Positions 35,496 to 44,195 are shown, counted from the first letter of the stretch. The stretch: DNA of 64,000 nt from Streptomyces nojiriensis (GCF_017639205.1 NZ_CP071139.1:744001-808000), one strand, 5' to 3'. Numbers and translations: made by a program. The notes: generated by a model from the sequence alone, not told the origin.

Positions 35496-35594
35496 CGCGG
35501 CATCCTGCCACAGCTCCCGCGGCTCGTCCTCCTCACGATCTGCCCGGGGAACCGGGGAACTGGGGGAACCGGGGAATCGGGGACCTGTCCGCGG

Positions 35595-37010
35595 TCACCG
35601 CTTGCGCGGCCACCATCGGGCGCGTCTGCGCGAGCCGCGCGGACCGCGCTCGGGGCGCGCGGGTGGTGCCAGGGCGAAGACCACGGTGATGTGTGCGCCT
35701 CCCCGCGGGCCCTGCCCGATGCGCATCGTGCCGCCGGTGACGGCCGCGGCCCTGCGGGCGATGTCGAGGCCGAGCCCCGAGGAGCCCGTGCTGCTCCCGC
35801 GGGAGAGGGCCCGGTCCGGTTCCGGGATGCCCGGCCCCGAGTCCTCCACCACCAGTTCCACGGCCTGGGCGGTACGGGCGACACGGACCCCGAACGCGGT
35901 GCCGGGCGGGGTGTGGCTGAAGACGTTGCCGATGAGCGCGTCGACCACCGCGGCGATGTCGTCGTCGCTGAGGCTGACGGCCGTGGGCTCCTGGGTGATG
36001 TCGAGGGAGCAGGGGCGGTCCTGCTGCTCCGCCAGGACCGCCCAGAAGGCGGTCCGGCGCCGCACGACGTCGGCGGTCTCGCACCGGGGGCCCTCGGAGG
36101 GCTCCGTCCCCGTCCCGGTCGCCTGCCGGCCCGTACTCGTTTCCGCGCTGCGCATGCCGTGGCCCATCGGGCCCACGGCGAGCGGTGTCCGCGCCGCGGC
36201 GATGATGGCCTGGAGTTCCGACTCCAGCGCGTGCACCGCCGCCTCGACCCTGGCCGACTCCGGTGTGCCGGCCATCCGCTCCGATGCGAGGTGCAGGGCG
36301 GTCAGCGGGGTGCGCAGCCGGTGGGACAGGTCGGCGACCAGTTCGCGTTCGATGGCGAGCAGTTCGGTCATGCGGTGGGCCATGGCGTTGAAGGCGACGC
36401 CGGCGTCGCGCAGTTCCTTCGGTCCCATGGGTTCCACCCGGGTGTCCAGATTGCCCTGACCGAGGGTGTGCGAAGCCTGGGCGAGCTTCTTGGAGGACCG
36501 GACGACCTTGGCACCGAGCCGGTCGGCGACCAGCACCGAGCCGCCGACCAGGCCGACCGCGAGCAGCAGCATGACCCCCCAGGAGGCCTTGACCCCACGG
36601 GTCAGTTCCTCGTCGGGGACGAAGTTCTCGATGACGGCGACCCGGTCGCCGGGGAGCACCACGGGCTGCAGGCAGATCCATCCGCCGGGAGTCTTCTGGG
36701 AGATGGCCTCGCGTCCCTGCTGGGCCCGTTCGAGCAGTTTCACGGGGGCCTGGGAGTCGCCGAGGCTCTGCGCGTCGGGGAGATGGACGACCAGGTGCTC
36801 GGCCGCGTCGAGGCCGGCGGCGGACTCCCGTAGCGCGGACGGATCCGTGGTGAGCGTGAGGACGGGGGCGAGTGCTGCGGCGCGCTGCTCGGCCGCGGTG
36901 ACGCTCTGCTCCTTGACCAGCGACATCACCAGTGCGCCCAGGGGTATGAGGAAGGAGAGGGCGACCATGGACGTCACGGCGAGCGCGACTCCCGCCAGAG
37001 AGCGTCTCAC
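35595..37010 (-). CDS. Sensor histidine kinase
   Basis: A 471-residue membrane kinase. One transmembrane helix near the N-terminus (VALAVTSMVALSFLIPLGAL) and a second near 140-165 (WGVMLLLAVGLVGGSVLVAD) enclose an extracytoplasmic sensor. Then HAMP, the H-box ADLSHRLRTPLTALHLAS (Arg where most have Glu) and the ATPase blocks DALIGNVFSHTPPG, EDSGPGIP, SSGLGLDIA. Between H-box and N-box there is an unusual low-complexity insert (TSTGRQATGTGTEPSEG). It overlaps the response-regulator gene by four bases (ATGA), so the two are one system, transcribed regulator first. Confidence 0.9.
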   Translation of the reverse strand: MRRSLAGVALAVTSMVALSFLIPLGALVMSLVKEQSVTAAEQRAAALAPVLTLTTDPSALRESAAGLDAAEHLVVHLPDAQSLGDSQAPVKLLERAQQGREAISQKTPGGWICLQPVVLPGDRVAVIENFVPDEELTRGVKASWGVMLLLAVGLVGGSVLVADRLGAKVVRSSKKLAQASHTLGQGNLDTRVEPMGPKELRDAGVAFNAMAHRMTELLAIERELVADLSHRLRTPLTALHLASERMAGTPESARVEAAVHALESELQAIIAAARTPLAVGPMGHGMRSAETSTGRQATGTGTEPSEGPRCETADVVRRRTAFWAVLAEQQDRPCSLDITQEPTAVSLSDDDIAAVVDALIGNVFSHTPPGTAFGVRVARTAQAVELVVEDSGPGIPEPDRALSRGSSTGSSGLGLDIARRAAAVTGGTMRIGQGPRGGAHITVVFALAPPARPERGPRGSRRRARWWPRKR

Positions 37011-37738
37011 CGCGGGGCCACCAGCTTGATGCCGACGCCGCGGACCGTCAGCAGGTAGCGCGGGGCCGCCGCGCGTTCGCCGAGTTTGCGGCGCAGCGAC
37101 GACAGGTGCACGTCCACGGTCTGGTCGTCGACGTACGGCTCGCGCCAGACCTCGGTCAGCAGCCGGCGTTTGGAGACGACCTGGCCGGTGTGGAGGGCGA
37201 GGAAGGCCAGCAGGTCGAACTCCCGCCGGGTGAGGTGCAGCTCCCGGCCGGCCAGGTACGCGGTACGCGCGCCGGGGTCCACCGCCAGCTCGCCCACGGT
37301 GGTGGCGCCGAGCGGGTCGGCGGCCGGCGCCGGCCGTGCCCCCGGCCCGGTGTGGGCGGCGCCCGCGGGGGGCGCGTGGCCGGTGCGCCGCAGGACGGCG
37401 GAGAGGCGGGCTATGAGCTGTCCTCCGGAGAAGGGCTTGACCAGGTAGTCGTCGGCGCCGGCGTTGAGGAGCTTGATGATTTCGGTCTCGTCGTCGCGGG
37501 CGGTGGCCACCAGGACGGGGACAGAGGATATGCCCCGGATCATGCGCAGTGCGTCTCCCCCGTCCAGATCGGGCAGTCCGAGGTCGAGGACCACCGCGTC
37601 CACGGGCGTCTGGGTGACCTCGCGCAGGGCGCCGAATCCGTCGCCCACGCTGCGCACGGCATACCCGTGCTCCGCCAGGACCTCGATGAGTGACTGGCGG
37701 ATGCTGGGGTCGTCTTCCACGACCAGGACGCTGGGCAT
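37007..37738 (-). CDS. OmpR/PhoB-type response regulator
   Basis: A 243-residue regulator. Receiver domain, about 1-118: VVEDDPS, the phosphoacceptor Asp in VVLDLGLPDLDGG, VATARDDE and the conserved Lys in DYLVKPFSGG. The Pro/Ala linker is followed by a winged helix (about 150-243: LTRREFDLLAFLALHTGQVV, RREWREPYVDDQTVDVHLSS-like region, RYLLTVRGVGIKLV). ATG 37738 lies at good distance from AAGG; an in-frame GTG at 37744 is the alternative. First gene of the pair with the kinase. The redox genes start just upstream on the same strand. Confidence 0.9.
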   Translation of the reverse strand: MPSVLVVEDDPSIRQSLIEVLAEHGYAVRSVGDGFGALREVTQTPVDAVVLDLGLPDLDGGDALRMIRGISSVPVLVATARDDETEIIKLLNAGADDYLVKPFSGGQLIARLSAVLRRTGHAPPAGAAHTGPGARPAPAADPLGATTVGELAVDPGARTAYLAGRELHLTRREFDLLAFLALHTGQVVSKRRLLTEVWREPYVDDQTVDVHLSSLRRKLGERAAAPRYLLTVRGVGIKLVAPR

Positions 37739-37772
37739 GGGCACACCTTAGGGGTTCGTTCCGGGCACCCTT

Positions 37773-38372
37773 CTAGGGGGCGGCGAACGCCGGTCCGTCG
37801 TCGGTGAGGCGCAGGTGTACGGGGTGGTCGGCGACCGGAATGGTGCAGCCCTCCTTCGCGCTGCAGCTCGCGTATCCGAACAGCACCGTCGCGTCCCCGT
37901 TGCCGTTGCCGTTGCCGTCGGCGCGGATGGGCAGGGTGGTGGTGACGGGGCCGTCCGGGTAGACGGGCATCGGGGCGTCGACGCCGGGCACGCTGATGGA
38001 CCGTACGTCGGCGGAGGCCGTCAGCTTCCCGTCGGCCTTGAGGACCCCGGTGACGCCCACCGCGGTCGGCCGGCCCACGCCTTCCACCCCGGTGGGCGGC
38101 AGTTCGGTGCTGTACAGGTGGAAGCCCTTCTTCTCGGGGGTGAAGACGGCGGTCAGCGTGCCCTTGGGTGCGTGCCAGTCGGACACCGAGAGGGTGACGG
38201 TGACCCCGTTCTCGGTGAAGCTGGTGGTGCGCGGCGGCGCCGCGCCGGTGGCCGGGGTGGCCGCGTCGTCGTGGCCGGACGGGTCGCCGCAGGCCGTGAG
38301 CGCGGCCAGGCAGAGCAGGGCGACCGCGGTCGGGGCCGTCCGGGTACGCCTCGGGCGCGGGGAAACGTTCAT
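37773..38372 (-). CDS. Lipoprotein with DsbD-alpha-like domain
   Basis: A 199-residue lipoprotein with lipobox LTAC (Cys28) and then a low-complexity spacer. The mature part resembles the N-terminal DsbD alpha domain (disulfide corrector): GTLTAVFTPEKKGFHLYSTE, and ASCSAKEGCTIPVADHPV with two cysteines. In DsbD-type systems this domain passes electrons from CcdA to extracytoplasmic partners. A short GNGNGNG run encoded by repeated 6-base units lies near residue 157. Downstream of the ccdA-like gene on the same strand. Confidence 0.75.
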   Translation of the reverse strand: MNVSPRPRRTRTAPTAVALLCLAALTACGDPSGHDDAATPATGAAPPRTTSFTENGVTVTLSVSDWHAPKGTLTAVFTPEKKGFHLYSTELPPTGVEGVGRPTAVGVTGVLKADGKLTASADVRSISVPGVDAPMPVYPDGPVTTTLPIRADGNGNGNGDATVLFGYASCSAKEGCTIPVADHPVHLRLTDDGPAFAAP

Positions 38373-38448
38373 GTGGGTCTCTGTGCCTCTTGTGTCGGGG
38401 GAACGGATCGGTTCTCGGGTCTTCGGGCGGTCCCGTACGGGGACCCGC

Positions 38449-39225
38449 TCACACGGCGGGGGTGAAGTCCGCGCTCCACAACTGCAGCCGGTACACCAGG
38501 TCGTTCCACACCCCGGTCGCCAGCAGTACGCCGACGAGCACGAGCATCCCGCCGCCGATCCGCAGGACCCACGGGTAGTGGCGTTTGACCAGGCCGAAGG
38601 CGCCCAGGGCCCGCCGGAAGGCCAGCGCGGCCAGGACGAACGGCAGCCCCAGGCCGAGACAGTACGCCGCCATCAGCAGCGCCCCGCGGGCCGCGCTGGC
38701 CTCGCTCCAGGCCAGCGCCTGTACGGCGGCCAGCGTCGGGCCGATGCAGGGGGTCCAGCCGACGGCGAACACCGCGCCCAGCACGGGGGCTCCGGCCAGT
38801 CCGAGGGCGGGCCGCCGGTGGCTGCGGAACTCGCGTTGGGTGAATCCCGGCAGGAGGCCCATGAAGGACAGCCCCATCAGCACGGTGAAGACACCGAGCA
38901 CCTGGGTGACCACCTCCTGGTGGGCCAGCAGGGTGCGGCCGAAGTACCCGAACAGGGCGCCCCCGGAGACGAGGACCGCCGTGAAGCCGAGGACGAAGAG
39001 CAGCGCGCCGGCGGCCATCCGGCTGCGGCGCCCGCCGCGGGCCTCGGCCAGGTCGGAGACCGACAGGCTGGTGACGTAGCTGAGGTAGCCCGGTACGAGC
39101 GGCAGCACGCACGGCGACAGGAAGGAGACGAGTCCCGCGAGGAACGCCACCGGGGCGGCGACGGCCAGGGTCCCGTGCAGGAGGGAAGGGGTCTGCGCGG
39201 CGGCGAGCACCAGGCCCGCCGTCAT
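38449..39225 (-). CDS. ccdA: CcdA-like membrane thiol-disulfide transporter
   Basis: A 258-residue integral membrane protein with about six helices. The paired cysteine motifs in helices 1 and 4 are plain: FLAGLVSFLSPCVLPLVPGY and VFAVGWTPCIGPTLAAVQ. CcdA moves electrons from cytoplasmic thioredoxin across the membrane to extracytoplasmic thioredoxin-like proteins for cytochrome c maturation or disulfide repair. ATG 39225 overlaps the TlpA-like gene by four bases, so translation is coupled. It sits third in a redox operon. Confidence 0.9.
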   Translation of the reverse strand: MTAGLVLAAAQTPSLLHGTLAVAAPVAFLAGLVSFLSPCVLPLVPGYLSYVTSLSVSDLAEARGGRRSRMAAGALLFVLGFTAVLVSGGALFGYFGRTLLAHQEVVTQVLGVFTVLMGLSFMGLLPGFTQREFRSHRRPALGLAGAPVLGAVFAVGWTPCIGPTLAAVQALAWSEASAARGALLMAAYCLGLGLPFVLAALAFRRALGAFGLVKRHYPWVLRIGGGMLVLVGVLLATGVWNDLVYRLQLWSADFTPAV

Positions 39226-39869
39226 GGCGCCTCCTCCGTCACGCGGGAGAGCAGCGGGCCCAGTTCGTCGCCGGTGACCGGACCGCCGATGCTGACGGCG
39301 ATGCGTCCGCGGCGGTCGATCACCAGGGTCGAGGGGATCGCCTGCGGGTTGAGGAGGGCGGGGGGAAAGCGGAGCAGGAGCTCGCCGGTGGGGTCGTGGA
39401 GGCTGGGGAAGCCGATGTCGTGCGCGCGTACGAAGGACCGGGCCGCAGCGCGGTCCGGGTCCCGGGTGTTGATCCCGAGGAACCGGACGCCTTGGTCCCG
39501 GGTCTGCCGGTCGATCCGCGCCAGGTCGTCGGCCTCCGCCCGGCAGGGGCCGCACCAGGACCCCCAGACGTTGAGCACGACGACGTTCCCCCGCAAGCCG
39601 TCGAGGCCGACCGGCTTCCCGTCGAGGTCGTCGCCCGCCAGCGTGGGGGCGGCGGGCCGGTCGGCGGGGTCGATGACCGTGGCCCCGGCCGCGGTGCCGA
39701 CCACGGCCCTGGCCGCGGTCACCGGTCCGGCCGCCGCCTCCGCGCGGCTTCCGTCGGCGGCGACCGTGCCGACGGCGGCGAAGACACAGCCGGCCACGGC
39801 CGCCACGAGGGCGGCTCCGGTCAGGACCGCCGTACGCAGCCGTACCCGGTGCGGGCCCACTGGTCTCAC
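39222..39869 (-). CDS. TlpA/ResA-like thioredoxin, membrane-anchored
   Basis: A 215-residue protein with an N-terminal membrane anchor (VLTGAALVAAVAGCVFAAVG) and an extracytoplasmic thioredoxin fold carrying WCGPC at about residues 105-109. Later TlpA/AhpC features are GVRFLGINTRDPD, FPSLHDPTGELLLRF and AIPSTLVIDRRGRIA. It would reduce disulfides in apocytochrome c or other secreted proteins, taking electrons from the CcdA-like protein. Start GTG 39869 overlaps the stop of the upstream lipoprotein (GTGA), and its own stop overlaps the ccdA start. Confidence 0.9.
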   Translation of the reverse strand: MRPVGPHRVRLRTAVLTGAALVAAVAGCVFAAVGTVAADGSRAEAAAGPVTAARAVVGTAAGATVIDPADRPAAPTLAGDDLDGKPVGLDGLRGNVVVLNVWGSWCGPCRAEADDLARIDRQTRDQGVRFLGINTRDPDRAAARSFVRAHDIGFPSLHDPTGELLLRFPPALLNPQAIPSTLVIDRRGRIAVSIGGPVTGDELGPLLSRVTEEAP

Positions 39870-40627
39870 GAGGCCCACTTGCGCAGGAAGGCGTTGATCC
39901 CGTCCGCCGTGAGGGAGGGGTTGCCCGTGGCGTGGGTGTCGGTGCGCACCTTGCCGGACGAGTTGACGACGACCAGCACGGGCATCGTGTAGGTGCCGCC
40001 CGAGGGGCTGTACTTGCGCAGGAGCGCGGAGTTGGCGGAGCTGTTGCCACCGATGTCGATCTTCACCAGGTGGTACGAGGCTCCGAGGATCGCCGCCGTC
40101 TGCGGCTGGGCGAACACCTTGTCGGCGGCCTTGCAGTTGCCGCACCAGTTGGCGCCGAAGTCGAGCAGCACCGTCCTCCCGTCGGCCTTGGCGGCGGCCA
40201 GGGCGGCGTCGATCTGCTTCTGCGCGTCGGCCGAGCTGTCGTAGCCGGGCCCGGGGACCCGGGCCGGGGCGGGCGCGGCGGACGTACGGGCCGGCTTGGG
40301 GGCGGCCGAACCGCTCTGGGTCCGGGAGGGGGTCGGCGAGGAGGAGGCCTGTGCGGTGGCGGACGCCGACGGCGAGGCGGAGGCGCTCGGGGAGGCCTCG
40401 GTGGTCGCGGAGGCCGACGGCGCGGCGGCGGCGAGGGCCTGCGTGGACGGTCCGGCCGTGGTGGGCGAGGCGGAACCGGCGGTCCCGGAGGACGGTCCGC
40501 AGGCGGCGCACAGACCCGCCGCGAACACGGCCGCGGCGACGAGCGGCAGCCGGGCACCCAGGGGCGCGGCGGAGCGCGGCCGCGCGGTGCGGCCGGCACG
40601 GACGGGTCGGAGTATGCGAGAAGTCAT
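39866..40627 (-). CDS. Thioredoxin-fold lipoprotein
   Basis: A 253-residue lipoprotein. The signal sequence ends in LCAAC (Cys43), then a long Ala/Ser/Pro/Thr spacer (about 44-130) that would hold the domain away from the membrane. The thioredoxin domain has GANWCGNCKAADKVF (CxxC about 159-162) and TYTMPVLVVVNSSGK with the cis-proline. First gene of the operon with the TlpA- and CcdA-like proteins. A conserved motif lies about 180 bases before its start. Two thioredoxin-like proteins feeding from one CcdA is a normal pattern. Confidence 0.88.
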   Translation of the reverse strand: MTSRILRPVRAGRTARPRSAAPLGARLPLVAAAVFAAGLCAACGPSSGTAGSASPTTAGPSTQALAAAAPSASATTEASPSASASPSASATAQASSSPTPSRTQSGSAAPKPARTSAAPAPARVPGPGYDSSADAQKQIDAALAAAKADGRTVLLDFGANWCGNCKAADKVFAQPQTAAILGASYHLVKIDIGGNSSANSALLRKYSPSGGTYTMPVLVVVNSSGKVRTDTHATGNPSLTADGINAFLRKWAS

Positions 40628-40804
40628 GGCGAAGACACCCCAAGGCGCGCTGAGGACTACGGGAGGGCGAGAAGCCTCCCGACTCGGTGAAGCCGGCGGA
40701 CCCGGGGTTCGCCGGGGCGGTGTGCCCGGGCGCCGGAGGCCGGTCGGCTGACGCGAGCATAGGACCGCGGCGGGCCCTGCGAACCGGCTGGGCGCGATCT
40801 TGAG

Positions 40805-40819
40805 GTTCCCCTAAGGAAG
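40805..40819. promoter_or_regulatory. Shared motif GTTCCCCTAAGGAAG
   Basis: A 15-base near-palindrome that also occurs at 42735 with one change. On the minus strand both read CTTCCTTA, then GGGAAC, then AAG, with 18 of 21 extended positions alike. GGAAC also looks like a -35 element of a SigE-type promoter. Possible shared regulator site for the redox operon and the CAP gene. Confidence 0.5.
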
Positions 40820-40926
40820 AGCTCACCTTCCGCTTCACCGGGACCCGTCCGATGAGGGGATACGGGGTGGTGAACCCCGCGAAAGGGATCAGGAGGGACC
40901 GAGCGGTGCGGACCGGCCGAAGCGGT

Positions 40927-40968
40927 CACGCCGCTGCGGTCACGTTGCTGCGCTCACGCCGCTGCGGT
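40927..40968. repeat. Three tandem 14-base repeats
   Basis: CACGCCGCTGCGGT, CACGTTGCTGCGCT and CACGCCGCTGCGGT follow one another immediately. They sit downstream of the gene at 40983, so they are more likely a 3' or spacer repeat than an operator. Confidence 0.7.
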
Positions 40969-40982
40969 CGGCCGACCGGCCG

Positions 40983-41549
40983 TCAGAACGATGTCTCGCG
41001 CACGCTGGCCTTGGCCATCGGGTCGATCGTCGCGGTGATGACCGACCGGTGGTCCGAGCCGCTGAACGTGACGGTCAGGGTGTCGTCGTCGGTCTGTGAC
41101 GTGGTGGCCTTGAAGCCGCGGCTCGGGACCGCCGAGATGAGGCACACGCCACGGCTCCCGTACCGCACCGTGACCTTGCCGCCCTGCGAGGGGACGGTGT
41201 GCAGGCCCGGGCCGCCGGTCTGGCAGTCGACGCCGGGTTTGGGCGCGGCGGTCCGGGGGGCCGCCGAGGGCTTCGCGGACGGGGAGGACGGAGCCGAGGG
41301 GGTCGGTGTCCCGGTCACGGTGGGCGAAGGGCTCGGGGACGCGGAGGCGGTCGGGGACGGCGGAGCGGGCGAGGGGTCCTGCGCCGCCTGCCACGCCGGC
41401 GGCGAGTCGAAGACCATGGGGGCGGACCGGGCCACCGGGGGCGTATGGCGGGTGGAGCCGACCACGAACTGGACCGTGGCGAGCACGGCCGTCACGCTGG
41501 TGGCCGTGCACGACAGCCATATGAACAGGTAGCGCGGAAATCGAGGCAC
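40983..41549 (-). CDS. Secreted/anchored hypothetical protein with a proline-rich stalk
   Basis: A 188-residue protein. The N-terminus carries one hydrophobic segment (YLFIWLSCTATSVTAVLATV) that may be a signal or anchor. A Pro/Ser/Thr/Ala stalk follows (about 50-105: SPAPPSPTASASPSPSPTV). The C-terminal 80 residues form a small domain with two cysteines: CQTGGPGLHTVPSQGGKVTV, YGSRGVCLISAVPSRGF. The function is unknown; it has the look of a cell-surface protein. On the same strand as the redox operon and only 355 bases upstream of it. Confidence 0.78.
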   Translation of the reverse strand: MPRFPRYLFIWLSCTATSVTAVLATVQFVVGSTRHTPPVARSAPMVFDSPPAWQAAQDPSPAPPSPTASASPSPSPTVTGTPTPSAPSSPSAKPSAAPRTAAPKPGVDCQTGGPGLHTVPSQGGKVTVRYGSRGVCLISAVPSRGFKATTSQTDDDTLTVTFSGSDHRSVITATIDPMAKASVRETSF

Positions 41550-41754
41550 GGCCCCATAGTGGCCGACGCGCCGGGCCGCGCGTCACACACTCCCCCGGAC
41601 GGCGCGACGGGCCGCCGCCGATCCGCGGTGCACGGGCCCGGACACGGACGTCCTCCGACCCGCGTACGGATCGGAGGACGTGTGCGGCCCGGCAGCCGGT
41701 GGGGGGGGGAGGACCGGTGCCAGGGGCCGGGGGGAGGGGTTTGGGGGAGGGTTC

Positions 41755-42642
41755 CTACTTCGACGTCCCGAAGTCCTGCGTCCACCACGGGCCGCCGTCG
41801 CCCTTGTGGACGCCTATGCCGATCTCCTTGAAGGAGCAGTTGAGGATGTTGGCCCGGTGGCCGGAGCTGTTCATCCACGCCTTCATGACCGCGTCGGCGT
41901 CCGACTGGCCGCGGGCTATGTTCTCGCCGAGGCGGGACCACGCGTAACCGGCGGCCTCCACGCGGCTGGTCATGGTGGACCCGTCGGGTCCGGTGTGGGA
42001 CATGACGCCGCTGCGGGCCATGGTGTCGCTGTACGCGCGCGCCGCGGCGCTCAGCTTGGAGTTCACCGTCAGGGGGCCGCAGCCGGCCGTGGCCCGCTCC
42101 TTGTTGACCAGGGCGAGGACCGCGGATTCGGAGTCGCCTGAGGAGCTGCCGGACCCGCCGGACGAACCACCGGAGGAGCCGCCGGACGAACCACCGGAAC
42201 CGCCGGAACCGCCGGACGAACCGGAGCCGCCGCCGGTGCTCCCGCCGGACGTGCGCGCGGGCTTGCCGGCCGGGGCGGACTTGGCCGGGCCGTCCTCCTC
42301 CGCCGCGGGCTTCGCCGGAGCTGCGGACTCCGTGGCCTCGGCGGTCGGCGTCCCGGGCGGCGGCGAGCCCGTGGCGGCCGCGGCATCCGCGGTGATCTCA
42401 GGCAGCGGAGCGGTGGGGCTCGCCGTCCCGGCGGTGTCCGCGGGCGTCGGCGTCCCGGTCTTCGCACCGGTGGCGCCGTCGGCCCGCTGGTCCACCTGCG
42501 TACCGCCGCCGGAATCGGCAACGGCGACGCCGACCGCCACCGCCGCGGCGGCCGCGGTGAGAGACAGGACGATGCGCGTGCGCACCGCCTTCTTCCGCCG
42601 CGCCTCGACGCGGGACGGCGTTGCGGGAGTTCGGCTGCTCAT
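41755..42642 (-). CDS. CAP/SCP-domain (YkwD-like) secreted protein
   Basis: A 295-residue protein. A basic N-terminus and hydrophobic segment (IVLSLTAAAAAVAVGVAVA) act as signal or anchor. A long low-complexity stalk (about 45-165) includes a Ser-Gly tract (GGSGSSGGSGGSGGSSGG). The CAP domain follows (about 170-295): VNKERATAGCGPLTVNSKLS, ARAYSDTMARSGVMSHTGPD, RLGENIARGQ, WMNSSGHRANILNCSFKEIG. The CAP histidines and Glu (SHT, GEN, SGHRANIL) are present. Such proteins are found at the cell surface, with unclear substrates. The 42735 motif lies about 93 bases upstream of its start. Confidence 0.88.
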   Translation of the reverse strand: MSSRTPATPSRVEARRKKAVRTRIVLSLTAAAAAVAVGVAVADSGGGTQVDQRADGATGAKTGTPTPADTAGTASPTAPLPEITADAAAATGSPPPGTPTAEATESAAPAKPAAEEDGPAKSAPAGKPARTSGGSTGGGSGSSGGSGGSGGSSGGSSGGSSGGSGSSSGDSESAVLALVNKERATAGCGPLTVNSKLSAAARAYSDTMARSGVMSHTGPDGSTMTSRVEAAGYAWSRLGENIARGQSDADAVMKAWMNSSGHRANILNCSFKEIGIGVHKGDGGPWWTQDFGTSK

Positions 42643-42734
42643 GCCTGTAGCACCTCACAGAGGGAAAGGGGGTGGGGTGCGACCGAGCCTAGGGTCGTGA
42701 TCAGTGAATTCCGCACGCCGGAGGGCTTCTTCAA

Positions 42735-42749
42735 GTTCCCTTAAGGAAG
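42735..42749. promoter_or_regulatory. Shared motif GTTCCCTTAAGGAAG
   Basis: Second copy of the near-palindrome at 40805, one base different. It sits in the gap between the divergent CAP-domain and monooxygenase genes, about 93 bases from the former. Confidence 0.5.
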
Positions 42750-42873
42750 CCCGCAGGGTCGGTTCAGGGGACGAACCGCTCCATCCCTCACCATTCGGCC
42801 GATAAGGGCCCCGCGAACCATGGACGGACCCTCGGCGAACCCACGCCGAGCGCCCGTGCGTAGAGTTCGGCGC

Positions 42874-43176
42874 ATGTCACAGCCCGTACAACTCGTCATC
42901 CTCATCACCACACTTCCGGGCCGCGGCGGGGAACAGGTCGCGGCGTTCGAGCGTCTCGCCCCCGTCGTTCGGGCCGAAGCGGGATGCCTGCAGTACGACC
43001 TGCACCAGGTGAGCGGTGAGCCCGACCGGTTCGTCCTCATCGAGCGGTGGTCGTCGCAGGCGGCGCTCGCCGCCCATGACGCCACGCCGCACATGATCGA
43101 GGCCGACGCGGCGAGCCCGTCGTTCCGGGCGGGACCGGCGCAGGTCATCCGGCTCGTCGCCGACCCCCTGGCCTGA
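42874..43176 (+). CDS. Antibiotic biosynthesis monooxygenase (ABM) domain protein
   Basis: A 100-residue protein of the dimeric alpha/beta-barrel ABM fold: LVILITTLPGRGGEQVAAFE, RAEAGCLQYDLHQVSGEPDR, FVLIERWSSQAALAAHDATP. Family members include small quinone-forming oxygenases without cofactor and others with no proven enzyme activity. ATG 42874 gives the conserved length; the longer frame upstream is a chance extension. It is divergent from the CAP-domain gene and precedes a lipoprotein. Confidence 0.85.
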   Translation: MSQPVQLVILITTLPGRGGEQVAAFERLAPVVRAEAGCLQYDLHQVSGEPDRFVLIERWSSQAALAAHDATPHMIEADAASPSFRAGPAQVIRLVADPLA

Positions 43177-43265
43177 CCGCACCAGCGGGGCTCCGGCGCG
43201 GGCGGGGTGCGCAGCGGCGGCGTGTGATCATGTCCGTCGACAGATCCGCACCTCATGGGGGGACC

Positions 43266-43979
43266 ATGCGCACCCGCACCACCACCGCCACGACCGGTCT
43301 CGTGACCGCGATCGCCGCGCTGCTCGCCCTCGCCGGCTGCACCGCGGCGGGAGACAGCAGCCGGCCCGCGGCGTCGAGCTCCGCGGCCGCCGTGCCCGCG
43401 CAGAGCGGCGGCGGGTCCGGCTTCGAGGGGCCCCGGCCGCAGGACCAGAACCTGCTGGCCTGGACCGGGGATCCCAATGACGCGGGGCACGTCACCGCCC
43501 AGTCCCCGGCCGGGGTCGGCGGTCGGGTCACCCTGGTACGGATCGTCCTGCGCGAGCAGATCACCTGGTCGAACGTCTGGCTGGGCCTGGCCGGCATCGA
43601 CCCGAACGCCCAGCTCGCCAACTGCTACCTCGGCGTGTACGACGCCAAGGGCACCCTCGTCGCGGCCACCCCGGACATCTCCCCCCAGTTGATGACCGAT
43701 GCGATCGCCAAGCCGTTCGCCCTCGGCAAGCCGTTCACCGCCGCTCCGGGCACCTACTTCATCGCGCTGCTGCTCAACGGCACTTGGGCGACCAACGGCC
43801 TCACCCTGAAGTCCACGGGCGCCGGCATCTCGGTCAACGCGGGTCTGACGCCGCCGAACCTGCGGTACAGCACCCTGCTGACCGGCCAGACCTCGCTGCC
43901 GCCCACCGTGAACCTCGCCGAGCAGTCCACGAGCACCATCAACACCGGCTGGGCCAGCCAGTGGTACGCGATCTCCTGA
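43266..43979 (+). CDS. Secreted lipoprotein of unknown function
   Basis: A 237-residue lipoprotein with lipobox LAGC in TAIAALLALAGCTAAGDSSR. The mature domain is beta-rich, with repeated aromatic and Asn/Thr patterns: GRVTLVRIVLREQITWSNVW, GLAGIDPNAQLANCYLGVYD, AKGTLVAATPDISPQLMTDA, APGTYFIALLLNGTWATNGL. The pattern resembles a jelly-roll binding domain found in other secreted actinobacterial proteins. The ATG at 43266 has a G-rich site in front. No partner gene is seen. Confidence 0.8.
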   Translation: MRTRTTTATTGLVTAIAALLALAGCTAAGDSSRPAASSSAAAVPAQSGGGSGFEGPRPQDQNLLAWTGDPNDAGHVTAQSPAGVGGRVTLVRIVLREQITWSNVWLGLAGIDPNAQLANCYLGVYDAKGTLVAATPDISPQLMTDAIAKPFALGKPFTAAPGTYFIALLLNGTWATNGLTLKSTGAGISVNAGLTPPNLRYSTLLTGQTSLPPTVNLAEQSTSTINTGWASQWYAIS

Positions 43980-44195
43980 TCCGCGGCATCCGGATGCGGC
44001 CCGCATGAAATGGCCGAAAGATCAGGTCTGCGGCCGTATCGGGCCGGTCAGCGGCCCGGCCCCGTACCGATCGGCCCCGCACGGCGGCGCGATCGCATCG
44101 CCCGACCGGGCGACGATCGGTGCGGGCCGGAATGCCTCGGCCGGGGCGGGGGTTGGTGCGGACGCGACACTGATCCCCGATGCACTGGAGAGCTC

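Larger units (their letters stand above)
40628..40982. promoter_or_regulatory. Long leader/promoter region of the redox operon
   Basis: 355 bases without a gene. The GTTCCCCTAAGGAAG motif at 40805-40819 is shared with the region in front of the CAP-domain gene (see 42735). Near 40927-40968 three imperfect 14-base repeats (CACGCCGCTGCGGT type) and a palindrome CGGTCGGCCGACCG at 40965 lie just after the stop of the next gene. The open frames here are not credible genes. Confidence 0.5.

Noticed and set aside
40927..40968. CRISPR-like repeats
   Set aside because: The three 14-base units are in direct tandem without spacers, so this is a simple repeat.
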